Source: Pseudomonadota bacterium (GTDB lineage: Bacteria > Bdellovibrionota > Oligoflexia > Oligoflexales > Oligoflexaceae). From it: a DNA stretch of 7,290 nucleotides. This document shows positions 1-7,037 of the stretch, one piece after another. Where the stretch lies: contig JAKQGS010000155.1 of assembly GCA_029556045.1 (NCBI GenBank), positions 1 through 7,290 of the forward strand. The letters run 5' to 3'. Each line of letters starts with the position of its first letter. Within the stretch, counting starts at the first letter, position 1. The notes under the pieces are model-generated. The model had not been told where the DNA came from. It saw nothing but the letters and a program-made list of their open reading frames with translations, and made no database searches. A program made the translations under genes and the position numbers.

Positions 1-1517
1 CTGAGGTTGACCCCACCATCAAAAATCACGGTATCCAACCCTTGTGGCATGCGTTGAAGTACTGCATGTAACCCGGTTTTGGCTGCAGCCTGCCACAGAT
101 CCTGGTCACTGATGGACGTGCGATCCGGTATGGTCATCAAAAGGTTGTCCCGCACGGTTCCGTGAAACAGTACCACATCCTGGCTCACCACCCCCAGCTG
201 ACGGCGAATTTCCCGCCGTCCCCACCGTTCAATGGGTTTACCATCGATTTCAATGCTGCCGCGGTTATGGGGATAAAGCAGGGGCAGCAGGTTCAAAGTC
301 GTGGACTTGCCGGATCCGGTGGCTCCCACCAAGCCGATTTTCATGCCGCGACGTGCTTCAAAGCTTACTCCCTTGAGAACCTGATCGCCATCATCGTAGG
401 CCATCCAGACATCCTGATAACGCACGTCTCCTTTGATTTCGGCCGTTTCGTGCTGATCTGGTCCAAAAACGTTATCCTCTTCCCGCTCCACCAGCATATG
501 CTGGATGCGTTCACAGGATGACAGGGCATCCTGCAGAATATGAATCTCGTTGGAAATCTGCATAATCGGCTTAAAGAAACGCTCCCCGTAACGAACGAAC
601 GTCACAAATAAAGCGATCGATAATTGACCGGCCAGGACCTCATGCCCTCCCCACCAGAGGACCATCAGCATGGGAAGGCTGCTTAGCAGGGCGGAAGTGG
701 GGCGCACGAAGCTGTTCAGATTCATATGGGCAAGGGACGCTCGCCACAAGTTGGTGGCGGCCTGGTCGTACTGGCGTTGGCTGAATTTTTCCAGGTCAAA
801 GGCTTTAATCACCTCGATCCCATTGATGAACTCCGCCAGTTTGGAATTGATTTGGGCCGCGCGGGCTTTATGAATCCTGAGCCGGTTGCGAATTGGGATG
901 CGGGTCAAAATCGTGAAGGCAATGATCGGCAGGGTGACCATGGTGATGACCCAACCGGCGCGGACGTCCGTCAGGAGCATAGCGGCCAGGATGGAAAAGA
1001 GAGTCAAAAATGCGTGAATCAGGTGTGGCAAGGTGGTGGCGAAAAATTTCTCCACGCCTTCGACGTCGCTGGTCATACGTGTCAGGGTGCGCCCCAGGGG
1101 CTGTTTGTCAAAATAGGCGATGGGCAAGCGGGATAGCTTGCGAAACATCTGCCAGCGGATATGCAGAGCCACATCATTGGTGGTTTTGGCCAATTTCAAG
1201 CGTCCCACATGCACCAGAGCCACGTGGGCCAACTCCAGCATGAGGATACTGCTGATTAGAGTCAGGTTACCCTCCCAGGTCAACCGCTCCGAGAGATGGG
1301 CAACCAGAGTTCCAAACATTTTAGCCGATAGCATCAGGACGGCGGTCCCCGCCAATATCAGGGCGATCGCCCCCAGAAGCGGCCGGAATTCACCGCGGGC
1401 ATATTGCACGAGGGACCATAATGCACCGAATCCACCCTGAACGGTTTTAAAATCAAGATCCTCTTCAATGGGGTCGTGGACCTTTTGTAGACGAGCCCTC
1501 TTGCCGTTAAAAATCAT
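1..1517 (-). CDS. ABC exporter half-transporter B (MdlB/YheH-like), partial, 3' end beyond window
   Basis: This is a type IV (exporter-fold) ABC half-transporter, with a membrane domain fused to a nucleotide-binding domain (NBD). It presumably pairs with the adjacent half-transporter at 1514-3238 in the inner membrane. The 505 codons present begin MIFNGKRARL. Hydrophobic segments lie near residues 46-68, 86-104, 167-183, 188-204, 274-290 and 294-308. The NBD starts near 362, with Walker A GATGSGKST at 398-406 and the Q-loop glutamine Q446 in SQDVVLFHGTVRDNL. The window ends just as the ABC signature begins (VNLS), so the signature, Walker B, D-loop and H-loop are not visible. The usual length is about 590-600 residues, so roughly 90 are missing. 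The ATG overlaps the upstream gene's TGA (ATGA), which suggests translational coupling. A G-rich ribosome-site candidate (AGGGGGG, 1527-1533) lies 9 bases upstream. The family is certain; the substrate is unknown (drugs, lipids or peptides are all possible). Confidence 0.93.
   Translation of the reverse strand, partial: MIFNGKRARLQKVHDPIEEDLDFKTVQGGFGALWSLVQYARGEFRPLLGAIALILAGTAVLMLSAKMFGTLVAHLSERLTWEGNLTLISSILMLELAHVALVHVGRLKLAKTTNDVALHIRWQMFRKLSRLPIAYFDKQPLGRTLTRMTSDVEGVEKFFATTLPHLIHAFLTLFSILAAMLLTDVRAGWVITMVTLPIIAFTILTRIPIRNRLRIHKARAAQINSKLAEFINGIEVIKAFDLEKFSQRQYDQAATNLWRASLAHMNLNSFVRPTSALLSSLPMLMVLWWGGHEVLAGQLSIALFVTFVRYGERFFKPIMQISNEIHILQDALSSCERIQHMLVEREEDNVFGPDQHETAEIKGDVRYQDVWMAYDDGDQVLKGVSFEARRGMKIGLVGATGSGKSTTLNLLPLLYPHNRGSIEIDGKPIERWGRREIRRQLGVVSQDVVLFHGTVRDNLLMTIPDRTSISDQDLWQAAAKTGLHAVLQRMPQGLDTVIFDGGVNL
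1363..1370. repeat. HIP1-type octamer GCGATCGC
   Basis: This is an exact GCGATCGC palindrome inside the coding region of ABC half-transporter B. The octamer is over-represented in many cyanobacterial genomes. Two further copies lie at 1954-1961 and 5031-5038. Confidence 0.6.
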
Positions 1518-3238
1518 GGGAGTATACCCCCCTGAATAGACCTGAGGGCGCCGTCCTGCATTTCATAGATTTGGCTGCACGACCGCAGCGTGGAAAGTCG
1601 GTGGGCTATCCAGACGACGGTGACGCCCTGCAGAATCCGCTCCATACCGGCAATGATTTTCTCTTCCGTGCCGACGTCTACGGCGCTGAGGCAGTCATCC
1701 ATCAGGAGGATAGGTTTGGGGTGGAGCAGAGCTCGCGCCAGCGCCAACCTCTGCTTTTGACCGCCGGAAAGATTGTGTCCCCACTCACCGACGTAGGCAT
1801 CCAGCCCCTCCGGCAGGTGGCGGATCTCTTCTTTAATCTGCACCAAATCCAGCATGTTCCAAAGCTCTTCATCCGAAAACGTTTTTTCAAGACTGAGGTT
1901 GGATCGTACCGTTCCCGAAAACAAAAAGGCTTTTTGCGGTACCAGCAGCACCTGCGATCGCAGTTGGCTGGTCGAGAGATCAGCGGTATTCTGACCAAAG
2001 ATTTCAATCCGTCCCGTTGTTGGAGAGAGTATGCCGCTGATCAGGGAGGCCAGTGTTGATTTACCGGTTCCAATGGCCCCAGCAAGGCCCAGGTGTTGCC
2101 CCCGTGTTATGGTGAGATTCAAGTGATTGATCACCAGTCTTGAATTTCCGGGGTAATGAAAACATAAATCCCGCAAAGTCACCGCATCCATCACAGCCGT
2201 GTTGATCTCAGAACCTTGGGATGATGAAATCGGCGGCCATTCCTTTTTCAGGCTGAAGATTTCATGCAAACGTCGGAAGCTGGTAAATCCGGTCTGCCAT
2301 TCACTCAATACATCCCCTAGGTCGAATAGGGGAGCCTGCAGTAAAATGACATAGGACTGCAAGGCCACCAGCTCCCCAATAGTCAGCTGCTGGTGGATAA
2401 CCTTGTAAAGGCCCCAGGAGAGTAAAATGGCGGCGGCGATCAGTGTGGGCAGGGCCCCCAGCGGAAAAATCCTGCGACTGGTCCGAATCACCTCATAGCG
2501 TCGTGCGGCATAATCTTTGGCCTCATGACGCAGTTTGGCTTCCCAAATCCCCTCGCTGGCGGTGGCCCGCTGCAAACGGACGGTGTGGATGGCTTGCGAC
2601 AGCAGCTGCGTCAGGTGTGATAACTTTTCCTGTGCCACGCTGTGTTGTTCCGCCTCCAGATCCAGCAGGCGTTTGATAAGCCTTGGCAGAAAGGGCATGA
2701 TCAGCAGGCAGGCAATGGTCAATTCCGCGTCGATCTGCACCATGGCCACAATCGACAGAGCCATGACAAAGAGCACGTCGAAGGTTAGCACCATGGTAAA
2801 ACCATGGATAAACCGTGCGTTATTCCAATCGGCGTTGGAGCGGTTCATCAGATCACCGAGGTGGTATTTCTGAAAGGTTTCCATCGGTTGATCGTGCAGG
2901 GATTCCCAAAAACGCTTTTTAAAAAGGTAGCCGGCATGGTGAGTGCGACGGGCAAAGGTTTGACGCCAGCCGATGCGGCCCAACCAACCCAATACCATGG
3001 TGAAAAGGAATAATCCCATGATGGCGTTCAGGGTGGTGGGGACATCCACTCGACGGAGAACCTCAGGAACCCCCTGGAGATTGCGGTGAACCAGAAGATC
3101 AATGGCCCACTGGGAGAACTTTGGGACCATGACCTCCGACAGGCTGGTGGCCACCATCATGACAATACCCGCGAGGTAATACCAGCGGTGCTCCCTCAGG
3201 TAGGCCAGATAACTCTGTGTTGGGTTTTGGACGGACAA
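1514..3238 (-). CDS. ABC exporter half-transporter A (MdlA/YheI-like), TTG start
   Basis: This is a complete 574-residue ABC half-transporter with an N-terminal six-helix membrane domain. Helices lie near 20-49, 69-91, 149-168, 172-190, 257-278 and 286-306. The C-terminal NBD runs from about 350. Visible motifs are Walker A GAIGTGKST (387-395, K393), Q-loop Q435 in PQKAFLFSGTVRSNL, signature LSGGQ (490-494), Walker B ILLMDD (D514-D515), D-loop SAVD and H-loop H546 in WIAHRLST. The catalytic position after Walker B is Asp515 instead of Glu. This is characteristic of the subunit that carries the weak ATP site in heterodimeric exporters such as BmrC/YheI, TM287 and LmrC. The start is TTG: the reading frame is closed by a TGA upstream, no ATG or GTG precedes the first membrane helix, and TAGG lies 6 bases upstream. 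The stop overlaps the next gene's ATG, which supports an A+B heterodimer. The substrate cannot be read from the sequence. Confidence 0.94.
   Translation of the reverse strand: MSVQNPTQSYLAYLREHRWYYLAGIVMMVATSLSEVMVPKFSQWAIDLLVHRNLQGVPEVLRRVDVPTTLNAIMGLFLFTMVLGWLGRIGWRQTFARRTHHAGYLFKKRFWESLHDQPMETFQKYHLGDLMNRSNADWNNARFIHGFTMVLTFDVLFVMALSIVAMVQIDAELTIACLLIMPFLPRLIKRLLDLEAEQHSVAQEKLSHLTQLLSQAIHTVRLQRATASEGIWEAKLRHEAKDYAARRYEVIRTSRRIFPLGALPTLIAAAILLSWGLYKVIHQQLTIGELVALQSYVILLQAPLFDLGDVLSEWQTGFTSFRRLHEIFSLKKEWPPISSSQGSEINTAVMDAVTLRDLCFHYPGNSRLVINHLNLTITRGQHLGLAGAIGTGKSTLASLISGILSPTTGRIEIFGQNTADLSTSQLRSQVLLVPQKAFLFSGTVRSNLSLEKTFSDEELWNMLDLVQIKEEIRHLPEGLDAYVGEWGHNLSGGQKQRLALARALLHPKPILLMDDCLSAVDVGTEEKIIAGMERILQGVTVVWIAHRLSTLRSCSQIYEMQDGALRSIQGGILP
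1954..1961. repeat. HIP1-type octamer GCGATCGC
   Basis: This is the second exact copy of the palindrome, inside the NBD-coding part of ABC half-transporter A. Confidence 0.6.
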
Positions 3239-3289
3239 ACCAATACCTATATGCTTGCGATCCCACCAAGGGGTGCGTCAGATTCAATA
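3239..3289 (-). other. short spacer between amylase and ABC half-transporter A
   Basis: This 51-base gap is the longest within the minus-strand gene series. It has no stem with a T-tract and no convincing -35/-10 pair, so read-through from the amylase gene is the simplest reading. A small CACC/GGTG inverted repeat is present but too short to call a terminator. TAGG near the left end is the weak ribosome site for the TTG start. Confidence 0.5.
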
Positions 3290-5140
3290 TTAATCCAAAT
3301 TGGGTTTTACGATCATAACACGTGCTGATAACGACGGAACAGAGATTTTCCAGGTTTCCCGTAGGTCCCGGATCTCCGAGGTCGTGCGATAGTCATTGAC
3401 TAGCGCATCCACCCAAAAACGCTCACCGTTTCCGGCTCTGGTTTGGCTGATGTTACCGGACCAGGGAGAGTCCCCCGCATTCAGGACTACCAGAACCTCT
3501 TGATCCTGCCACTTTCTCATAAAGGCATAGATGCCATCGTCATTGGCATACAGGGGAATCAATGCCCCCTGTCGCAAGGCTGGCACCCTCTGGCGTAAGG
3601 CGATCAGCGACTGCAATGCGCGGTAGGAATCCGTCCCCTGGCTGAAGCCGCGGCGGTGCAGATCCTCTCCATGATGAAATCGACCATGTTGAAACTGATC
3701 AGCCCGAGCCCCAATTCCTGGGCCAACCTTAGCGGAGTCCCACTCATGGCCGGTTGCGGGATCACGGCTCATGGCCAGGTGTAGGATCTGCTGCTCGGCG
3801 CCATAGGGAATCATGGGGATACCCTGGGTGGTCATTAACCATACCCAGGCTGGTCGCATATGGGGGATCTCTGATTTAGAATTCAAAAAACGATCCGTAT
3901 CGAGATTCTCCAGGTAGCGGACATTGCGGGACGCAAATTCCTGAAAAATCTCCAGGGTGCGACGGTCGAGATCCGCCAACCTTTGCATAGAAGCCTTGCC
4001 CTGAGAATTGGCTTTCAAGCTCCAGATTCCATCGTAGTAGGAGGCTGTGTCGTAAAGTCCATCGACGCCGGCATAGGGGACCCCTGGAGTTGGGGTTTTG
4101 CCATCCGGCATGGACAGATTGGGGCCGAGGTATCCTTTTAGCAGGTCATGGCGGGTGGTCACTGCCTCGCCCACCAGATAAAAATTGGCTTTTCCCAGAC
4201 GGTGCGCGTACTCACGAATCTCGGTATTAAAACGGCTGAGAAACCGGGGGTCCACATGTTTGATGGCATCGATCCGTAGGCCGTCCACATCGATTTCCCG
4301 GATCCACCATTTGTAGACGGTGCTGAGAATTTCTGCCACTTCTGGCTTCCAGGTCGCCAAATCCTTCAGCCGGAAAAAATCGCCGTTTTCTGTTTCAAAA
4401 TCATAATCCCACTGGGCGATCTTGCCGCAGCGGTTGAACAGTTCGAAATCCCGCAGTTCCTCTGGCACCAGCATGTTACCGGTCCATCCCGCCACCGGCA
4501 GGCGGCTGGACTCATCCCCGAAACGGCAGGAAAACGGAGGTTCCTTTGGAACCGGGTGCTGGTACTCCCACACGTCAGCCGTGTGGTTGATCACCGCATC
4601 CAGAATGACATACATACCGCGTTCATGGGCTTTGTTAACCAGTTCCTTGATGTCACTGAGGGTGCCAAAGGCGGGATCCACCGCCAGAAAATTCCAAATG
4701 CCGTAACCATGGTAAAGGCCATAGGTCCTCTGAAACGGCGTGAGCAGGAGGGTGGTGATACCGAGATCCTTTAAATAATCGAGGCGCTGGATGATGCCTC
4801 GCAGATCACCCCCATGAAAATGCAAGGGACTGTATGGGTTGCACCCATGGTAGTCATCTTCATCGACTCCGATCAGGTCGTGAAGATTAACGCAATTGTT
4901 GCGAGGATCGCCGTCGTCAAACCGGTCGATCATGATGTTGTAAATCACCTGGTCTTCCCACCGGGTGGGGGACGGATGGACAGCATGGGATGGCGGTAGG
5001 GTGAGATCCAGATCCCGCAATGAGGACTGTGCGATCGCAAAATTTGAAACCAAAATGCTGATGGACATCAGGCACACCAACACCCCCAGCACACGTCCGT
5101 GTGGACGGGAGGGGCGGGAGCTATGCCGATGAAAACTCAT
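3290..5140 (-). CDS. secreted GH13 alpha-amylase-family glycoside hydrolase
   Basis: This 616-residue GH13 enzyme should act on alpha-1,4-glucan (starch, glycogen, maltodextrin) outside the cytoplasm. A signal peptide is clear: a basic N-region (residues 1-16), a hydrophobic core (17-34) and a likely signal peptidase I site after AIA (37/38). The catalytic barrel begins near W61. Visible conserved regions are region I DAVINH (181-186), region II RIDAIKH with nucleophile D291, region III VGEA with acid/base E325, and region IV NLDTDRF with D414. The His normally between Asn and Asp in region IV is Leu413. IDRFDDGDPRNN (71-82) with HGGD resembles a CGTase-type calcium site. A beta-rich C-terminal domain follows from about 525. 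The start at 5140 is chosen because TGAGGA lies just upstream and the signal peptide begins there; the frame is open further upstream to 5269, but that would overlap glgP. It could be an alpha-amylase or a cyclodextrin/neopullulanase-type enzyme; sequence alone does not settle specificity. Confidence 0.92.
   Translation of the reverse strand: MSFHRHSSRPSRPHGRVLGVLVCLMSISILVSNFAIAQSSLRDLDLTLPPSHAVHPSPTRWEDQVIYNIMIDRFDDGDPRNNCVNLHDLIGVDEDDYHGCNPYSPLHFHGGDLRGIIQRLDYLKDLGITTLLLTPFQRTYGLYHGYGIWNFLAVDPAFGTLSDIKELVNKAHERGMYVILDAVINHTADVWEYQHPVPKEPPFSCRFGDESSRLPVAGWTGNMLVPEELRDFELFNRCGKIAQWDYDFETENGDFFRLKDLATWKPEVAEILSTVYKWWIREIDVDGLRIDAIKHVDPRFLSRFNTEIREYAHRLGKANFYLVGEAVTTRHDLLKGYLGPNLSMPDGKTPTPGVPYAGVDGLYDTASYYDGIWSLKANSQGKASMQRLADLDRRTLEIFQEFASRNVRYLENLDTDRFLNSKSEIPHMRPAWVWLMTTQGIPMIPYGAEQQILHLAMSRDPATGHEWDSAKVGPGIGARADQFQHGRFHHGEDLHRRGFSQGTDSYRALQSLIALRQRVPALRQGALIPLYANDDGIYAFMRKWQDQEVLVVLNAGDSPWSGNISQTRAGNGERFWVDALVNDYRTTSEIRDLRETWKISVPSLSARVMIVKPNLD
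5031..5038. repeat. HIP1-type octamer GCGATCGC
   Basis: This is the third exact copy, in the amylase gene at the end of the signal-peptide coding region (Ala-Ile-Ala codons at the predicted cleavage site). Confidence 0.6.
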
Positions 5141-5144
5141 GGTT

Positions 5145-5150
5145 TCCTCA
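5145..5150 (-). promoter_or_regulatory. ribosome binding site of amylase gene, overlapping glgP stop
   Basis: On the minus strand TGAGGA contains both the TGA stop of glgP and a strong Shine-Dalgarno core (GAGGA), four bases before the amylase ATG at 5140. It decides the amylase start in favour of 5140 over the upstream in-frame ATG at 5269 and suggests coupling to glgP translation. Confidence 0.8.
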
Positions 5151-6911
5151 GGTGAGTGGTTTGTGATAGGCGTGGCGCTGGTACTGGTCCACCATCCGTT
5201 GCGTGGTAAACCACGGGCCGTTGATGCTGATGCAGTTTCGCCGCACGAGTCCGTATCCTTCCGGATCACGATAATAGAGGGGCAAAATCACGTCCTCTAA
5301 TTTGCGGTAGAGGTTTTTGGCCGTTTCCAGGGTGTATTGCCCGCTCTCCCGATCCTGGCCAAAAGCGTCTTCCTGATCGGCGATCTCCCAACCGGTAACC
5401 TTTTCAAAACAGCCCTCAATCCACCAACCATCCAGGGTGCTGAGACTGGGAACACCGTTCAGTGCAGCCTTCATGCCCGAAGTGCCAGAAGCTTCCAGTG
5501 GTTTGACCGGATTGTTTAACCATAAATCCACTCCGCTGCAGATCAGCCGTCCCCAGTCCATGTCGTAATTTTCGAGATAAACGAATTTGACGGGGGTTCC
5601 ATTAAACAGGCGGGCCTTTTCATGCAGGTACATGATGGCTTTTTTGCCCCCTTCATCCCGCGGATGGGATTTACCCGCGTAGACCAATTGAATAGGGCCG
5701 AAAACCTCCGCCATGTTGATCAGACGTTGGGGATCCTGGAGCAGGAGCCAGGCTCGTTTATACTCGGTGGCCCGTCGGGCAAAACCGATGGTGAAGGCAT
5801 TGGAGTCAAAATCAACGCCCCGTGCCGCTGCAATTTTATGGAGGAGTTTTTCTTTATTGACCGCATGGGCTTTCATGACGGACGCCACGGGAACGTCACA
5901 GATCTCCCGCAACGCAAAATTGTCCTTTCGCCACAGGGGAATCTCAGCGTCAAACAAGTCGGCCATGCCATCCCCCACCCAGGTGGTGGCGTGAACGCCG
6001 TTGGTGATGGCATCGATGGGCGTGCCGGAAAACATGCGACGGCTCACCTCGCCGTGACGCCGAGATACAGCATTGATATAACGACTTCCCAACAATGCGA
6101 GGTGGCTCATGTTCAATTCGCTGTCTTTGAGCGCTCCCATCTCCGCCAGCAATGAGCAGTGAGATTTGCCGAGCACCGCATCACAGGTTGCCCGATCGAA
6201 ACGATCGTGTCCTGCCGATACGGGGGTGTGGGTGGTGAAGGCGCAGTGATTGCGGACCCATGGCATCAGCTTCACATCGCGGTGACCGTCCCGGAGTCCT
6301 TCATGGGCCAGCGCCAGGGTTACCAAGGCCGCATGCCCTTCGTTCATGTGATAGGTTGCAATGCGGTGCGGACCCTGATCTTTGCCATGCTGCGGTGCAT
6401 ACCCCAAATGCTTGAGCAGGGTGAACCCTCCCAGACCGAGGACGGCCTCCTGGCATAGGCGGTGCATTTGGTCGCCGGAATAGAGAGAGTGGGACCAGCT
6501 GCGGGCCGTGGCATCATTCTCTGCAAAATCGGTATCCAGAAAAAACACCGGCACCACATGTCCCGTAATCCCCTTGTAGTCATAGCGGTAGGCGCGAACC
6601 TTGACGGGACGCCCCTGCACTTGAATCGTCACCGCCTGCGTGGGGGCGTGAGGGAACCACGTAAGAATATTCCAATCGACCGGCTTTTCACCCTGGCGTC
6701 CGGATGGATCGAGGGTCTGCTGAAAATATCCATGGCGATAAAGAAGGGTTACCGCCACAAAGGGCATTTCCATGTCGGCAGCGGCTTTGATGGTGTCTCC
6801 TGCCAGGACCCCCAATCCGCCACTGTAGGTTGGCATGCCATTTTCCAGGGCGATCTCCATGGAAAAATAGGCGGTCATAGGACGGTGTATTTGGGTCGGG
6901 TTATAGGTCAT
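5148..6911 (-). CDS. glgP: alpha-glucan (glycogen/maltodextrin) phosphorylase, GT35
   Basis: This enzyme phosphorolyses alpha-1,4-glucan chains to glucose-1-phosphate in the cytoplasm, with a pyridoxal phosphate cofactor. The 587-residue protein is the compact phosphorylase form (AgpA-like branch), shorter than the roughly 800-residue E. coli/muscle type, and looks complete. Motifs in order are YFSMEIALENGMPTYSGGLG (15-34), YHMNEGH (187-193), FTTHTPVSAGHDRF (225-238), NGVHATTW (304-311), RRATEYKRA (379-387, phosphate-binding region), YAGKSHPRD (411-419) and EASGTSGMKAALNG (473-486). K481 is the lysine expected to form the Schiff base with pyridoxal phosphate. The C-terminal TTQRMVDQY is typical of the family. 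The ATG has only a weak ribosome site (AAGG, 9 bases upstream). The stop TGA is shared with the ribosome site of the amylase gene downstream, which suggests coupled translation. It diverges from malQ, its usual metabolic partner. The function is well supported; preferred chain length is unknown. Confidence 0.96.
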   Translation of the reverse strand: MTYNPTQIHRPMTAYFSMEIALENGMPTYSGGLGVLAGDTIKAAADMEMPFVAVTLLYRHGYFQQTLDPSGRQGEKPVDWNILTWFPHAPTQAVTIQVQGRPVKVRAYRYDYKGITGHVVPVFFLDTDFAENDATARSWSHSLYSGDQMHRLCQEAVLGLGGFTLLKHLGYAPQHGKDQGPHRIATYHMNEGHAALVTLALAHEGLRDGHRDVKLMPWVRNHCAFTTHTPVSAGHDRFDRATCDAVLGKSHCSLLAEMGALKDSELNMSHLALLGSRYINAVSRRHGEVSRRMFSGTPIDAITNGVHATTWVGDGMADLFDAEIPLWRKDNFALREICDVPVASVMKAHAVNKEKLLHKIAAARGVDFDSNAFTIGFARRATEYKRAWLLLQDPQRLINMAEVFGPIQLVYAGKSHPRDEGGKKAIMYLHEKARLFNGTPVKFVYLENYDMDWGRLICSGVDLWLNNPVKPLEASGTSGMKAALNGVPSLSTLDGWWIEGCFEKVTGWEIADQEDAFGQDRESGQYTLETAKNLYRKLEDVILPLYYRDPEGYGLVRRNCISINGPWFTTQRMVDQYQRHAYHKPLT

Positions 6912-6982
6912 CCGCTGAAACCTTATTCTTTGATTTTTGATTGTCCGCTTCTGAAAACACCATCGCCTAATCCCGGGGAGTC

Positions 6983-6988
6983 GTTATA
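6983..6988 (-). promoter_or_regulatory. candidate -10 box for glgP
   Basis: Read on the minus strand these bases are TATAAC, five of six matches to TATAAT, about 70 bases before the glgP ATG. A poor -35 match (TTCAAG) lies 16 bases upstream. The box overlaps the candidate -10 of malQ on the other strand. Confidence 0.25.
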
Positions 6989-6990
6989 CT
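6985..6990 (+). promoter_or_regulatory. candidate -10 box for malQ
   Basis: TATACT matches the sigma-70-type TATAAT consensus at five of six bases and lies about 48 bases before the malQ ATG. No good -35 hexamer is found 16-18 bases upstream, so this is only a candidate. Confidence 0.3.
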
Positions 6991-7026
6991 GCCGACAAGA
7001 ACAACTTGAAGAATTTACCGGCATCT

Positions 7027-7036
7027 GAGGAGAGGA
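7027..7036 (+). promoter_or_regulatory. ribosome binding site of malQ
   Basis: The purine block GAGGAGAGGA directly precedes the ATG at 7038, with an AGGAG core five bases before the start. It fixes the malQ start. Confidence 0.8.
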
Positions 7037-7037
7037 A

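Larger units (their letters stand above)
6912..7037. promoter_or_regulatory. divergent glgP-malQ intergenic region
   Basis: These 126 bases separate the start codons of glgP (leftwards) and malQ (rightwards), so they probably hold both promoters and any shared operator. The stretch includes an AT-rich tandem repeat (TTTGATT twice, 6929-6942), a CCCGGG palindrome, and a TTATACT block at 6984-6990. No long inverted repeat matching a known regulator site is evident by eye. The role is inferred from position and divergent gene order. Confidence 0.6.

Noticed and set aside
1571..2059. Plus-strand open frame of 162 codons opposite the ABC NBD
   Set aside because: It is antisense to an intact NBD with all motifs and has no family resemblance.
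3260..3275. Possible terminator hairpin between amylase and ABC genes
   Set aside because: The stem is only about four pairs (CACC/GGTG) and there is no T-tract on the transcribed strand.
5141..5269. N-terminal extension of the amylase by 43 residues to an upstream in-frame ATG
   Set aside because: It would overlap glgP by over 100 bases, has no typical sequence, and would bury the signal peptide. The ATG at 5140 has a strong ribosome site.
6192..6206. CGATCG-AAA-CGATCG repeat inside glgP
   Set aside because: It encodes the conserved DRFDR-like stretch; the repeat follows from two Asp-Arg codon pairs and is unlikely to be a binding site.
6929..6942. Tandem TTTGATT repeat upstream of glgP as an operator
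   Set aside because: Two short AT-rich units can arise by chance and match no regulator site I recognise; kept only as part of the intergenic description.
6462..7028. Plus-strand open frame of 188 codons opposite glgP
   Set aside because: It lies mostly antisense to the strongly conserved glgP, has no recognisable domain, and runs into the malQ ribosome site. It is a shadow of the real gene.
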